Origin: an uncultured Latescibacterota bacterium
GTDB lineage: Bacteria > Latescibacterota > UBA2968 > UBA8231
Reading direction: 5' to 3'
Length of the DNA stretch: 64,000 bases
Assembly (NCBI GenBank): GCA_951813615.1
Contig: OX638377.1
Span: forward strand, 5,491,739-5,555,738
Shown here: in pieces, positions 48,542 to 60,955 of the stretch
Layout: each line of letters opens with the position of its first letter
Position numbering within the stretch: position 1 is the first letter of the stretch
Notes under the pieces: model-generated
Database searches by the model: none
Seen by the model: only the letters and a program-made list of their open reading frames with translations
Told to the model about the DNA's origin: nothing
Made by a program: the position numbers and the translations under genes

Positions 48542-49900
48542 CTAGGAGCCCGCTTCCTCGGGGCGGACCTTCCGCTGGCCAGAGCGGCGCGGCGGGGCCT
48601 CTTTGACCTGGGGACGAGCCTCTCCGGCTTCTTCCATGCGTCTCAAGAGCCGTTCCCGCATTACTTGGGCCACTTCTCGATGCGACTCGTGGCCGACTAG
48701 ATTGTTCAGTTCGTAGGGGTCTGCCTGTAGATCGTAGAGATACTGCTCCTCGTAGAGCTCGGCTCCTGCCACATCTCTGCCTTGCTCGCCTGGAGCATCC
48801 ACCCCGTATTTCCACCGATGGGTGCGAACGGCCCGCCCCACTTGGGCTTCGCTAATCTGCACGAAGACCTCTGCGGGCCAGTCGGCTACTCCACCGCGCA
48901 AAAGCGGCATGAGCGAGCGGCCCTGCATCTGCTCGGGGACCTCCACGCCGGCCGCATCCAAAAGCGTTGGCGGCAGGTCAATTAAGCTAACCAACTCTTG
49001 CAATTGGCCGCCGCGAAAACCGGGTCCGGTCAAGACCGTCGGCACGCGGATCGAGCTTTCGTGACAAGAGCGTTTGTACTCGTTGTTGCGCGTCTTGAAG
49101 TGACAGCCGTGATCCGACGTAAAGAGCACGACGGTATCGTCGGCCAACTCCAAGCTCTTGAGCGCGTCGTGCAGGCGGCCATAGGCTTCATCGAGCCGCT
49201 TGACCATCCCATAATAGCCGCCTAAGTGCTGGTGAGTCGAGCCGCCCAATGCCGCTAGATCGGGCGGGATCCAGCCGCTGGTATAGGCTTCCCGGTAGCC
49301 ATCGGGGGGCGGATAGTCGTCCAAGTGGTTCTGGTGATGGGGCTCAATGTAGGAGACGAACAGAAAAAAGGGGTGATCTTGATGTGCGTCCACGTAGCGG
49401 ATTGCGGCATCGGTGACCGCATCCACTCGATAACCGGGTAGGCGGACGGGTTGGTCGTCGTTATCGTAGAGGACCGTGCTATAGGCGTCGGAAGTAAACT
49501 CGAGCACATTCGACGCCAACCAGTACTGATAGCCAAAGCGGTCCGCTGCTGGCACCGGACCGGTGGTTCCGCGCTCGTGCAGATGCCATTTGCCGATATA
49601 TCCAGTATCGTAGCCGGCCGCGGCAAAGTAGTGGGCGAGGGTTTGGCTGTCTGCGGGCAAGGGAATGCCGTTGCGGTAACAGCCTGTGGTCGTGGCGTAG
49701 AGACCCGTTTGCAGACAAGAGCGCGCCGGGCCACAGACGGGTTGGCACGTAAAGGAATGAGCCGCGTGGGTGTACTCGCGTGCCAAGCGGTCGAGATTCG
49801 GCGTAAGGCCCATCGGATTGCCGTGTAGCCCCGTTGTGTCCCAGCGCTGTTGATCTGTAAAAAAGACGATGACGTTTGGTTTTTTACTGTCTCCGGCCAT
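48542..49900 (-). CDS. Sulfatase (Cys-class), linked to sugar ABC importer
   Basis: The protein has 452 residues. The N-terminal metal site is KPNVIVFFTDQQRWDTTG, the formylglycine signature CGPAR in FTCQPVCGPARSCLQTG, and the second metal site FTSDHGCHFKTRNNEYKRSC. It has no signal peptide. It is the last gene of an operon behind a sugar-binding lipoprotein and two permeases, so it probably desulfates an imported oligosaccharide in the cytoplasm. The C-terminal tail is short and basic. Confidence 0.93.
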   Translation of the reverse strand: MAGDSKKPNVIVFFTDQQRWDTTGLHGNPMGLTPNLDRLAREYTHAAHSFTCQPVCGPARSCLQTGLYATTTGCYRNGIPLPADSQTLAHYFAAAGYDTGYIGKWHLHERGTTGPVPAADRFGYQYWLASNVLEFTSDAYSTVLYDNDDQPVRLPGYRVDAVTDAAIRYVDAHQDHPFFLFVSYIEPHHQNHLDDYPPPDGYREAYTSGWIPPDLAALGGSTHQHLGGYYGMVKRLDEAYGRLHDALKSLELADDTVVLFTSDHGCHFKTRNNEYKRSCHESSIRVPTVLTGPGFRGGQLQELVSLIDLPPTLLDAAGVEVPEQMQGRSLMPLLRGGVADWPAEVFVQISEAQVGRAVRTHRWKYGVDAPGEQGRDVAGAELYEEQYLYDLQADPYELNNLVGHESHREVAQVMRERLLRRMEEAGEARPQVKEAPPRRSGQRKVRPEEAGS

Positions 49901-49923
49901 TTTGCACCCCTTCTCCTTTTCGC

Positions 49924-51246
49924 TTATGGCTCAAGCGTCTGATTCGCTGCGCGTTGCAACTCCTCTACCACCTGTTCGACATTCTCCCCTTCCATCGCCT
50001 CTATCATCGCCTCTCGAATCAATCGCCGCACCCGTTCATAGCCTGCCATCGTCGGCTCTGATTTTCCGTAGTCCAACATGACAAACGCCGCTCCATAGTG
50101 CGGGTTTTGCTCAAAATAGCTCTCCAACTCCTGCGCCGTACTCTTGCGCACCGGAAAGTAGTTGCTCGCCCGCACCCACCGCGCTTGTTGCTGTGGAGCT
50201 GTAAACCACTTGAGGAACAGCCACGCCGCTAGCTGTTTTTCGGGCGTGCCGGCGCAGATAGATACGCTGGCTCCGTACACGTCAACAACTGGCCGCGAGC
50301 CTGCCTGCGGCGGATGAGTTACTCCCCACTCGAAGTCCAGCCCTGAGTCCTCAATGCCACTTTTGTAAAAGGGCAGCCCAGAGGAAGAATCCTGCGAGAA
50401 GAGGATCTGACCGGTGACGAACTCGTTTACCTCGACGTCCCGTTCGGCCGCGACGTCTATTGCGCCTTCCCGTGCTAGCTCCTGCAGCAGTTCCAGTACC
50501 GCTTTAACTTCTGGCGAGTCCAGCGCATAGGCGCTGCCGGTCGAATCCACTAGGTCGCCGCCGCGACTGAAGACCATTGCGGCGAGGCGGCTGGCGTCCA
50601 CGTCGAGCAAAAAACCCAAGCTGCGCGCGGGGTTTTCGTTTTGGCTAAAGGGTTGCTCTTTAGCCAAGCGGCACATCGCGGCAAAATCGTCCCACGTCGC
50701 CGGTGGCCCGTCGTAGCCCAGCTCGCGCAACCAATCGACATTGTAGTAGAGTAACTCCATTGAGCGATTCGGCGGGAAGCCGATCTGCACTCCGCCGAGT
50801 TTGTCCTGCTCCAGAAACGCTTGGACGTAGTCGCTACGCTCTGCTGACGACAAGCCCCATTGGGGCGAATCCATATAGGGCGTTATGTCCACTATGCCGT
50901 CGGCTTGGTAGTAGGCGTGGGCTTGGTTTTGGTAGGCTACGACCAAGCTGGCGGCCAGCGAACCACTCTGGATACCCACATTCATCTTGTTGTAGATGTC
51001 CCCATAGCGCCCCATGTACTCGCCGCGAACCTCAATTCCATAGCGGTTAGTCTGGTTAAAGTCGGCAATCAATTCTTGCAGGGCATCTTCGCGCTGGCCG
51101 GTGTGTTGATACCAAAAGACGATTTTCTGTCCTTGTGGATCGAGGGCTTCGAGACTGGTCGGTTGCTCGTCAACGGCCTCTTGTTGGCCGCCACAAGCCC
51201 ATAGCAAGGCACACCAAACCAATGTCATCGCATATTTCAGTTTCAT
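49924..51246 (-). CDS. Sugar ABC transporter substrate-binding lipoprotein (family 1)
   Basis: The protein has 440 residues from ATG 51246 (MKLKYAMTLVWCALLWACGG, lipobox LWAC); longer frames extend into the permease gene. It has family 1 features: KIVFWYQHTGQREDALQELI near the start, YYNVDWLRELGYDGPPATWD in the middle and LAAWLFLKWFTAPQQQARWV near the end. It binds an oligosaccharide or glycerol-phosphate-type ligand outside the inner membrane. It lies 4 bases after the second permease. Confidence 0.92.
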   Translation of the reverse strand: MKLKYAMTLVWCALLWACGGQQEAVDEQPTSLEALDPQGQKIVFWYQHTGQREDALQELIADFNQTNRYGIEVRGEYMGRYGDIYNKMNVGIQSGSLAASLVVAYQNQAHAYYQADGIVDITPYMDSPQWGLSSAERSDYVQAFLEQDKLGGVQIGFPPNRSMELLYYNVDWLRELGYDGPPATWDDFAAMCRLAKEQPFSQNENPARSLGFLLDVDASRLAAMVFSRGGDLVDSTGSAYALDSPEVKAVLELLQELAREGAIDVAAERDVEVNEFVTGQILFSQDSSSGLPFYKSGIEDSGLDFEWGVTHPPQAGSRPVVDVYGASVSICAGTPEKQLAAWLFLKWFTAPQQQARWVRASNYFPVRKSTAQELESYFEQNPHYGAAFVMLDYGKSEPTMAGYERVRRLIREAMIEAMEGENVEQVVEELQRAANQTLEP

Positions 51247-51250
51247 CGCA

Positions 51251-52087
51251 TTATCCTTTGAGCCCAGATATGGAAATGCCTTCGGTGAATTCGCGCTGGA
51301 TGAGAAAATACGCCAAAAGCACGGGAGCGGTCGCAATGACGGCCCCGGCCATTTGCAGATGGATCTCAGTCCCGGCCTCACTGGCAAATTGCTGCAAACC
51401 CACTGCGATCGGACGCCAATCCGGCGTATTAGTCACGAGTAAGGGCCAAGCCAAGGCGTTCCAGGAACCAATAAACGTAAACATGCCGACCGTCAAAAGG
51501 GGGGCCCGGCACAGGGGGACTGCGATCTGAAACAGAAAGCGCACGTGGCCAGCGCCCTCAATCCGGGCCGCATCCCACAGCTCGTTGGGCAGGCCGCGCA
51601 TAAACTGGCGCAAGAGAAAGATGCTAAAAGCACTGGCCATAAAGGGAATGGTCAGGGCCGGCCAGCTATTGAGCCAAGCAAACGGCGTATTGCGGTGCAG
51701 CCACGTCACGACGAGGAAATTTGGCACGATGGTCACGGCTTCGGGGATCATCAGCGTCGCCAAGACGCCGGTAAACACCACATCTCGTCCGCGAAACTGC
51801 ATACGCGCCAGCGGATAGGCCGCCATCAGTGAGAAAAGCAGGGTCCCGCTGACTTGGAGGACGGCGATGATCAGCGAATTCTCAAAGTAGAGACCAAAAT
51901 CCGCCTCTTGCCACGCTTCGATATAATTGTCCCACTGTACGCGCTCGGGCAGCAAGACCCGCCGCAGCGACTCGCCGCGGCTCATGAAAGAAGCCAACAG
52001 CATCCACGCGAACGGAAAGCCCGCAGCCAGCCCCCCCAAGCCCAAGCCGCAGTAAACCAGCCTAGCTTGGCCGCCCCTAGTCGCCAT
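51251..52087 (-). CDS. Carbohydrate ABC transporter permease (MalG/UgpE-like)
   Basis: The protein has 278 residues and six membrane helices. The binding-protein-dependent transport motif is ELWDAARIEGAGHVRFLFQI (EAA loop with the conserved Gly). The N-terminus FAWMLLASFMSRGES is typical of MalG relatives. Its start overlaps the first permease by 11 bases. No ATPase is in the operon; a shared MsmX/UgpC-type ATPase encoded elsewhere is expected. Confidence 0.93.
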   Translation of the reverse strand: MATRGGQARLVYCGLGLGGLAAGFPFAWMLLASFMSRGESLRRVLLPERVQWDNYIEAWQEADFGLYFENSLIIAVLQVSGTLLFSLMAAYPLARMQFRGRDVVFTGVLATLMIPEAVTIVPNFLVVTWLHRNTPFAWLNSWPALTIPFMASAFSIFLLRQFMRGLPNELWDAARIEGAGHVRFLFQIAVPLCRAPLLTVGMFTFIGSWNALAWPLLVTNTPDWRPIAVGLQQFASEAGTEIHLQMAGAVIATAPVLLAYFLIQREFTEGISISGLKG

Positions 52088-53216
52088 AAAACACCCGCCT
52101 GCCGAGCGCCCGGTTTTGCAACAGCGTCAGCGCCAAAATCGCGACAAAGAGCACAAAAGCCATCGCCGAGGCATAACCCGCGTTGTGGTACTCAAAAACC
52201 TGGTCGAAAATGGCAATGCTGAGTACATCGACCGAGTCGCGGGCCCCCGGCGTCCGCAGGATATATACGTGGTTAAAGGCCTTGAAGGTCCCAATTACGG
52301 CCACCATCGACAAAAAGAACAGAGTGGGTGAGACTAGGGGCAGCGTAATGTGGCGGAAAACTTGCCACGCGCCAGCGCCATCCATCTCCGCGGCCTCGTA
52401 GTATTGCTTGGGGATCGCACTGAGGCCGGCCAGTAAAATCACCGTGTCGTAGCCGACGTAGACCCAAATGTTGTAGAGGATGATCGAGGTCAGGGCTAGG
52501 CTCGGGAAGACGCTGTCCACCCACGCGGGGTACGCAGCAAAACCGGCTCCTTCTAGCAACAGAGCGACGGCGGACTTGCTTTCGTAGAGCCAACGCTGAT
52601 TCTCCAGCCCCCAAACGCGCCAGAAGCGGTTGGCCAGCGAGGAAGGATGCGGGCTGAAGATGGTGCGGAAAACCACGGCTGAGGCGATAATCGGCGTGAC
52701 GTACGGTAAAAAAAACAGCGTGCGAAACGCGCCTCTAGCCCGGGTGATCTTGAAGAGCAAATACGCCAATCCAGTAGCTAGGCTCAACTGGAATGGAATC
52801 GTCCCCACCGCATAAAAAAACGTGACTTTGAAGCCGTTGTACAGCGCTGGGTCGCCCGTCTCGACTAGGCCAGCCAAGCCCTGAGTCACGCCCAGCCAAA
52901 GCCCCAATAGTGCGACTGCGCTCCAAGCGATGTAGACATAACGGGGACGCAGACCGCGCCCGGATAATGCGGCGCGCAGACGACAGGCCATCCAGACGAG
53001 GCCGACCCCGGCGACCAAGGGCAGCAGGTACTGCGCATCGCCCACGGCGCGGACATAGTGGTCGAGTCCAATCGCCGCTTCCTTCTTGATCCGCCACCTG
53101 TGCAAGCTGACGTACAGGGCATAGCCAATGGGGAAGAGTCCAAACGCGCCCAGCACGACAAGGGCCGGCGCGAGGAGGCCCCAAGCAAGCTGTTGTTCTC
53201 TGCTGCGGGTACTCAT
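52077..53216 (-). CDS. Carbohydrate ABC transporter permease (MalF/UgpA-like)
   Basis: The protein has 379 residues, longer than the usual 290-320 because of an extra hydrophobic stretch near residues 60-115 (YLLPLVAGVGLVWMACRLRA; YVYIAWSAVALLGLWLG). The EAA motif is YYEAAEMDGAGAWQVFRHIT. It is the first gene of the unit permease-permease-lipoprotein-sulfatase and would form a heterodimer with the next gene product. A region of about 95 bases separates it from the tRNA gene cluster. Confidence 0.93.
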   Translation of the reverse strand: MSTRSREQQLAWGLLAPALVVLGAFGLFPIGYALYVSLHRWRIKKEAAIGLDHYVRAVGDAQYLLPLVAGVGLVWMACRLRAALSGRGLRPRYVYIAWSAVALLGLWLGVTQGLAGLVETGDPALYNGFKVTFFYAVGTIPFQLSLATGLAYLLFKITRARGAFRTLFFLPYVTPIIASAVVFRTIFSPHPSSLANRFWRVWGLENQRWLYESKSAVALLLEGAGFAAYPAWVDSVFPSLALTSIILYNIWVYVGYDTVILLAGLSAIPKQYYEAAEMDGAGAWQVFRHITLPLVSPTLFFLSMVAVIGTFKAFNHVYILRTPGARDSVDVLSIAIFDQVFEYHNAGYASAMAFVLFVAILALTLLQNRALGRRVFYGD

Positions 53217-53281
53217 CGGCGTGAGATAATGCTGAGGAGAGAGGCTTAATGCGGGGAGAATTCGGCTAGGCCAAAGACGAA

Positions 53282-53309
53282 GGCTCCTGAAGCGTTCCCT
53301 TCAGGAGCC
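53282..53309 (-). terminator. Intrinsic terminator hairpin after the tRNA-Gln gene
   Basis: On the minus strand GGCTCCTGA pairs perfectly with TCAGGAGCC across a 10 base loop and is followed by TTCGTCTTT. It starts three bases after the CCA end of tRNA-Gln, so it likely ends the gyrA-tRNA transcript or the tRNA transcript. Confidence 0.75.
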
Positions 53310-53312
53310 GGT

Positions 53313-53388
53313 TGGCTGCCCTCCTAGGGCTCGAACCTAGAACCTCCTGATCCAGAGTCAGGCGCACTTCCAATTGTGCTAGAGGGCA
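53313..53388 (-). tRNA. tRNA-Gln (anticodon CTG)
   Basis: The acceptor stem TGCCCTC pairs with GAGGGCA, with the discriminator G and an encoded CCA at the 3' end. The anticodon stem CCTGA/TCAGG closes the loop CTCTGGA, so the anticodon is CTG; the T stem CTAGG/CCTAG holds TTCGAGC. All four arms fold. Confidence 0.93.
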
Positions 53389-53400
53389 ACGAACGCAAAT

Positions 53401-53494
<94 letters not shown>

Positions 53495-53561
53495 GCGACC
53501 AATACAAAACAAACTCTTGACGTGCTCCCACCGCTAAAAGATGGGATGTGACGGCATCAAA

Positions 53562-53648
53562 TGGCGGAGGGTGAGGGACTCGAACCCTCAAGGGCGTGAG
53601 CCCGGCGGTTTTCAAGACCGCTGCCTTACCAATTAGGTCTAACCCTCC
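53562..53648 (-). tRNA. tRNA-Ser (anticodon TGA)
   Basis: The acceptor stem GGAGGGT pairs with ACCCTCC and CCA is encoded. The anticodon stem GCGGT/ACCGC closes loop CTTGAAA with TGA, and a long variable arm follows (CGGGCTCACGCCCTTG). The three tRNAs follow gyrA on the same strand in the order Ser-Ser-Gln. Confidence 0.93.
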
Positions 53649-53692
53649 TTGTCCCAGTAAGGAGAAAAATATACATGGGGCCCTATCTTAGG

Positions 53693-56206
53693 TCAACCCA
53701 AGACCTTCTCGTCGGTCGCGCCGTTTTCCGGACTACCCTCGTCCTCATCCTCGTCCTCGGTGATGGGCAGGGGAGCCATGTCGATAACGCGGTCGCCCTC
53801 GTCCAAATTGATCAACCGAACTCCTTGGGTGTTGCGCCCAATGGTGGATATCCCCTGTACGGATATGCGGATCATAATGCCGTTCTGGGTTACCACCATG
53901 ACCTCTTCTTCGGCTTGTATTTCCCTACAGGCCACCACGGGGCCGTTGCGTGGAGAGGTCTTGATGTCGATGACGCCTTGGCCAGCGCGATGCTTGCTGG
54001 GGTATTCGGTTTGGCTAGTGCGCTTGCCATAGCCGTTTTCGCAGATGGTTAGCAAGGTGCTGCTTTCGCGCAATACAACCATGTCCACCACCTCGTCCCC
54101 TTGGCGCAAGTTAACGCCCTTAACGCCCGTAGAAACGCGGCCCATCGAGCGGACTTCACTTTCGCCAAAGCGCATGGCTTGGCCGTTGCGCGTCAGCAGG
54201 GCAATATCCTGTTGACCATCGGTGATGGCCGCCCCAATCAGGTCGTCATCGTCTTGGATCTTCAGGGCGATGATCCCGTCGCGGCGGATGTTCTGGTAGG
54301 CCGAGAGCTTGGTCTTCTTGACAATGCCGTTGCGCGTAGCCGTGAACAAGTACTGGTCGTCGGAGAACTCTCGGACTGGTACGATGGCGCATATTTGGTC
54401 GTCCTGTTCGAGCGGCAATAAGTTGGCTATCGATCGCCCCTGAGCCGTGCGGTCGCCTTCGGGTATGCGAAAGACCTTGAGCCAATAGCATTTGCCCTTG
54501 GCCGTCAAGAACATGATATAGGAATGGGTCGAAGCCACGAAGAGATGTTCGACAAAGTCCTCTTCCTTGGTCTTCATACCTGTCACCCCGCGCCCACCGC
54601 GATTCTGTACGCGATAAGCCCTAGGGGGTAGGCGCTTGATATAGCCAGTGCGCGAGATGGTGACGACCATGTCCTCTTCGGCAATCAAGTCTTCAATGTC
54701 GAATTCCTCGGCTGCATAGACGATCTCGGTGCGGCGCTCGTCGCCGAAGCGTTCGGCCATCTCATCAATCTCGTCCTTGATGATCTGCATCTGCCGCTCG
54801 CGGCTGGCGAGGATCCCCCTCTGGTCCTCAATCGTCGTCATCAGTTCTTTGTATTCGTCCTCAATCTTGTCGCGCTCCAAGCCCGTCAAGCGCTGCAACG
54901 GCATGCTTAGGATGGCTTGGACCTGCCGCTCGCTCAACTCGATCGGAGTGTCTGTGTCCGCAGGGTGGAGGACCGCCAGCCGCTTTTGGGCATCGGCTGG
55001 ATTCGACGAGTTGCGAATGGTCTCAATCACTAGGTCAATGTAGTCTAAGGCGACGCGCAAGCCCTCTAGGATGTGCGCCCGGGCTTCGGCCCGCTCCAAG
55101 TCGTATTGCGTGCGACGCAAGATCACCTCATGGCGGTGATCGATGTAGTGCTGCAGCATCTGCTTGATATTGAGCGTCTCGGGACGGCCATCGACAATGG
55201 CCAGCATCATCACCCCGTAGGTCGTCTGCAACATGCTGTGGCTGTAGAGCTGGTTGAGCACGACTTCGGCTTGGGCGTCCCGCTTGCACTCAAATACAAT
55301 GCGCAGGCCCTTGCGGCCCGACTCGTCGCGAATATTGGCAAGCCCGTCGATGGTTTTGTCGCGCACTAGGTCGGCTATTTTCTCTAATAGGCTGGCCTTG
55401 TTTACTAAGAAGGGGATCTCGGTGACGACGATGTTCTCGCGGCCGTTCTTGAGGGTCTCAATATCCGCCCGCGCCCTGACGTAGATCAGCCCCCTGCCCG
55501 TTGCGTAGGCCTGCTGTACCCCGCTCATGCCGTAGATGATTCCGCCGGTGGGAAAATCTGGGGCTTTGACGTGCTCAATCAGCTCGACAATGGAAATCTC
55601 AGGACGATCAATCAGCGCCTTGAGGCCACCGGCGACTTCCCGCAGGTTGTGCGGCGGAATCTTGGTCGCCATGCCGACGGCAATACCCATCGAGCCGTTG
55701 CAGATCAGGTTCGGGAACCTAGACGGCAACACCAAAGGCTCTTGCTGGGTCTCGTCGTAGTTGCTGGCAAATTCGACGGTGTTCTTGTCCAGATCCGCCA
55801 GCAGCTCCATTGCCGGCCAGCTCAGCCTCGCCTCTGTGTAGCGCATGGCCGCCGGAGGGTAGCCGTCAATGGAACCGAAATTGCCCTGGCCTTGGATCAG
55901 CGGATAGCGCAAGCGAAAATTCTGCGCCATATGCACGAGCGTCGGATAGACAATGTCTTCGCCGTGGGGGTGGTAGTTGCCAGAGGTATCGCCGGCAATT
56001 TTGGCGCATTTGCGGTAGCCGCGGTTGGGAAAAAGGCTTAGGTCGTTCATCGCTACCAAGATGCGGCGCTGAGACGGCTTGAGACCGTCGCGGACATCGG
56101 GTAGGGCACGCGACCGTATGAAGCTCATGGAATAGTCGAGGAAGGAGGTTTTGAGCTCTTCCTCAATCTTGACCCGTAGGACTCGGTTTTCTTGCTGTTC
56201 GAGCAT
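53693..56206 (-). CDS. gyrA: DNA gyrase subunit A
   Basis: The protein has 837 residues. The catalytic Tyr is in PPAAMRYTEARLS, the GyrA box QNRGGRG in the C-terminal domain confirms gyrase rather than topoisomerase IV, and an acidic tail (ITEDEDEDEGSPENG) ends the protein. With GyrB it introduces negative supercoils using ATP. In the quinolone region the sequence is NYHPHGEDIVYPT, so the positions matching E. coli Ser83 and Asp87 are Asp and Pro. It is the last gene of dnaN-recF-DUF721-gyrB-gyrA. Confidence 0.97.
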   Translation of the reverse strand: MLEQQENRVLRVKIEEELKTSFLDYSMSFIRSRALPDVRDGLKPSQRRILVAMNDLSLFPNRGYRKCAKIAGDTSGNYHPHGEDIVYPTLVHMAQNFRLRYPLIQGQGNFGSIDGYPPAAMRYTEARLSWPAMELLADLDKNTVEFASNYDETQQEPLVLPSRFPNLICNGSMGIAVGMATKIPPHNLREVAGGLKALIDRPEISIVELIEHVKAPDFPTGGIIYGMSGVQQAYATGRGLIYVRARADIETLKNGRENIVVTEIPFLVNKASLLEKIADLVRDKTIDGLANIRDESGRKGLRIVFECKRDAQAEVVLNQLYSHSMLQTTYGVMMLAIVDGRPETLNIKQMLQHYIDHRHEVILRRTQYDLERAEARAHILEGLRVALDYIDLVIETIRNSSNPADAQKRLAVLHPADTDTPIELSERQVQAILSMPLQRLTGLERDKIEDEYKELMTTIEDQRGILASRERQMQIIKDEIDEMAERFGDERRTEIVYAAEEFDIEDLIAEEDMVVTISRTGYIKRLPPRAYRVQNRGGRGVTGMKTKEEDFVEHLFVASTHSYIMFLTAKGKCYWLKVFRIPEGDRTAQGRSIANLLPLEQDDQICAIVPVREFSDDQYLFTATRNGIVKKTKLSAYQNIRRDGIIALKIQDDDDLIGAAITDGQQDIALLTRNGQAMRFGESEVRSMGRVSTGVKGVNLRQGDEVVDMVVLRESSTLLTICENGYGKRTSQTEYPSKHRAGQGVIDIKTSPRNGPVVACREIQAEEEVMVVTQNGIMIRISVQGISTIGRNTQGVRLINLDEGDRVIDMAPLPITEDEDEDEGSPENGATDEKVLG

Positions 56207-56234
56207 TAATTAAATCCTAGCTTTTTAGTTTAAC

Positions 56235-58606
<2,372 letters not shown>

Positions 58607-59626
58607 ACTCGCCTACTATGTCCAATAGCTCTCCTATCCGCCCCGAGTCCAACTCGGAAAAAGCATCATCTAAGAGCAGGACGGGCTGCCGGCCTGTTTG
58701 CTCCTCCATGTAACGGACCTCGGCTAGCTTCCACGATATGAGTACGGTTCTCAGCTGGCCCTCGGAAGCATAGACTTCAGCCGGTTCTTCGTTCAACGTG
58801 AATTTCAAATCATCGCGGTGTGGTCCACAGAGCGTAAAGCCCATCTGGAGCTCCTGTTCCCTGCGGCGACAGAGCACTTCGCGCAATTCGGTCCTAAGGG
58901 CCTCCAGATCCTGTTCCTTAGTACCCTGATAGACAACGCCTACCTCTTCGCCGGCCAAGGCGAAGCGACCGTAATAGCGGAGAAAAGGCGCTCTCAACTT
59001 ATTCAGCGCCTCCAAGCGATGCAGGCGAAGTTGGGCACCCAAATCCACCAACTGGGCATCCCACGGTTCCACTACCCGACTGTCGGCAAGCCCATGCCCC
59101 GACTTCTTTGCAGTGCGCAACAAGTGGTTCCGCTGTGCTAACACCCGGTAATAACGCTGCATACACCGCAAGTACGCCGCGCTAGACTGCGAGATAAGTA
59201 TGTCGAGCAGCCGCCTGCGCTGGGCTGGGAAGCGCAGGACCAGCGATACGTCTTCAGGGCAGAAGTGAACTGTGCGAAAGGTACCGAGCAACTCCGATAC
59301 CCGGGGCAAGGGACTGTCATCGACAAATGCCTTCTTGCCTTCCTTTTTGCTGTAAAAGACGCGTACTTGCTGGTCGTGGCGACCATCAGTACACAAGGCC
59401 CGGACATCAAAGAAGTCCTCGTCGTGCGGTACGACGTGTTGATCCTTGGCCCCGCGCACTGACTTGCCGATAGATAGGTAGGAAATCGCTTCTAGAATAT
59501 TGCTTTTACCGCGGCCGTTTGGACCAAAAATGAGCATGTGCTCTGCGGCGAAGCTCAAGCGAATCGCGGCAAAATTGCGGAAGGGTCTCAGTGTCAATTC
59601 ACGGATCCGCACTATTCCTGCTTACC

Positions 59627-60790
59627 TCATCCTGTTGGCCGCAAGGGCATTAGCAAGCAGAAGTAGTCCTCACCTTCCTTTTGTTCCATCGGCCGCAACA
59701 GGGCTGCTGTGACGTGGTCATTGAGCTCAAAACGGATCTCAGACGAGTCCATTCTGCGCAGGATATCCATCAGGTACTGGGCGTTGTAACCAACCTCTAT
59801 TTCTTCAGAGGCGTACTGGGCCGGCACAACCTCCCTCGCTTCGCCACCGATTTCGGGGCTAGCCGCCGATAGCTCCACCTGGCCACTGTTTAGCTTAAAA
59901 CGCACTTGGCGCGTATAGGAACTGGAGAGGATCGACACCCGGCGCACGGCCGGCAGAAGATCTTCGCTAGCTATTTTTAGTTCTTTTGTATTGTTTTGCG
60001 GAATGACTTGGGCATAGTTGACATAAGGCCCCTCAATCAGACGCGACAGCAAATGTGCATGTCCTATATCAAATAGGATCTGCGTCTCGCCTAGCGTGAC
60101 GTTGACCGGCCCTTTGTGGCTACCCAACAATTTGACGATCTGGTTCAACGCTTGGGGGGGGACGATGACCGCGGTCTCTTGGTCGCCCTGCACCTGTTCC
60201 TGCAGATCGATGGCTTTTCTGTAACAGGCCAAGCGCGACCCGTCGGTAGCCACCATTTCCATGCCCTGAGCATCGATGCGCCAGAGCACTCCGTTGAACA
60301 CGGGCCGCGTATCATCGCCGGAGACGGCAAAGACCGTCTTGTTGATCATACCCGCTAGAATATTGGGCTCGGCTTCAGCCTCCCCTAAACTCAGGCTTAC
60401 GCCGTCCAGGGCCGCCGGCATACTGGGAAACTCGTCAGCCTCTATTCCCGCTAGGCTATACGCTCCCTCGCTGCTCTCGGTGCCCCCGAGCCGTCCTGAG
60501 AGCTTGAGTCGCTCGTCCTCGGCCTCAATACTCATTTCCGACTCGGGCCATTCTCGGGTGATTTCAGCCAGCTTGCGGGCCGAAACAGTCGTCCTCCCTT
60601 TCTCTTCTACTACAGCAGGGACTTGAGTCCGGATGGACAAATCTAAATCCGTCGCAGATAGAGATAGGGTTTCTTCATCGGCGTCCAGCAGGATATTGGC
60701 CAACACCGGTAGGGAGGGCTTCGACGATACGGCTTCTAATACAGTATCAATGCCCTGCCACAACTCATTGCGATCTACTCTCAACTTCAT
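59627..60790 (-). CDS. dnaN: DNA polymerase III beta subunit (sliding clamp)
   Basis: The protein has 387 residues, about the usual clamp length, starting MKLRVDRNELWQGIDTVLEA. Three clamp domains follow; FAVSGDDTRPVFNGVLWRID and the C-terminal YFCLLMPLRP are characteristic. It tethers the polymerase to DNA and lies just downstream of the origin region, heading the dnaN-recF-DUF721-gyrB-gyrA series. Confidence 0.97.
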   Translation of the reverse strand: MKLRVDRNELWQGIDTVLEAVSSKPSLPVLANILLDADEETLSLSATDLDLSIRTQVPAVVEEKGRTTVSARKLAEITREWPESEMSIEAEDERLKLSGRLGGTESSEGAYSLAGIEADEFPSMPAALDGVSLSLGEAEAEPNILAGMINKTVFAVSGDDTRPVFNGVLWRIDAQGMEMVATDGSRLACYRKAIDLQEQVQGDQETAVIVPPQALNQIVKLLGSHKGPVNVTLGETQILFDIGHAHLLSRLIEGPYVNYAQVIPQNNTKELKIASEDLLPAVRRVSILSSSYTRQVRFKLNSGQVELSAASPEIGGEAREVVPAQYASEEIEVGYNAQYLMDILRRMDSSEIRFELNDHVTAALLRPMEQKEGEDYFCLLMPLRPTG

Positions 60791-60878
60791 ACAGATCTCG
60801 GTACCCTTCTGACTTCTGAAAATACTGTTCTTAAAACACTTAGACCAAAGTTAACTCCTGTGACCACGTACGTCAAGT

Positions 60879-60955
60879 TCTATATTATATAGTGTCCCAT
60901 ATTTAAAAAAAATAATAGGGAATATATGTGCAGGTATGTATAAAAATATAAAAAG
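60879..60955. other. AT-rich stretch, candidate DNA unwinding element
   Basis: About 77 bases made almost wholly of A and T (TATATTATATAG, ATTTAAAAAAAATAATAGGG, ATAAAAATATAAAAA), about 90 bases to the dnaN side of the first DnaA boxes. Nothing similar occurs elsewhere in the window. Confidence 0.55.
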
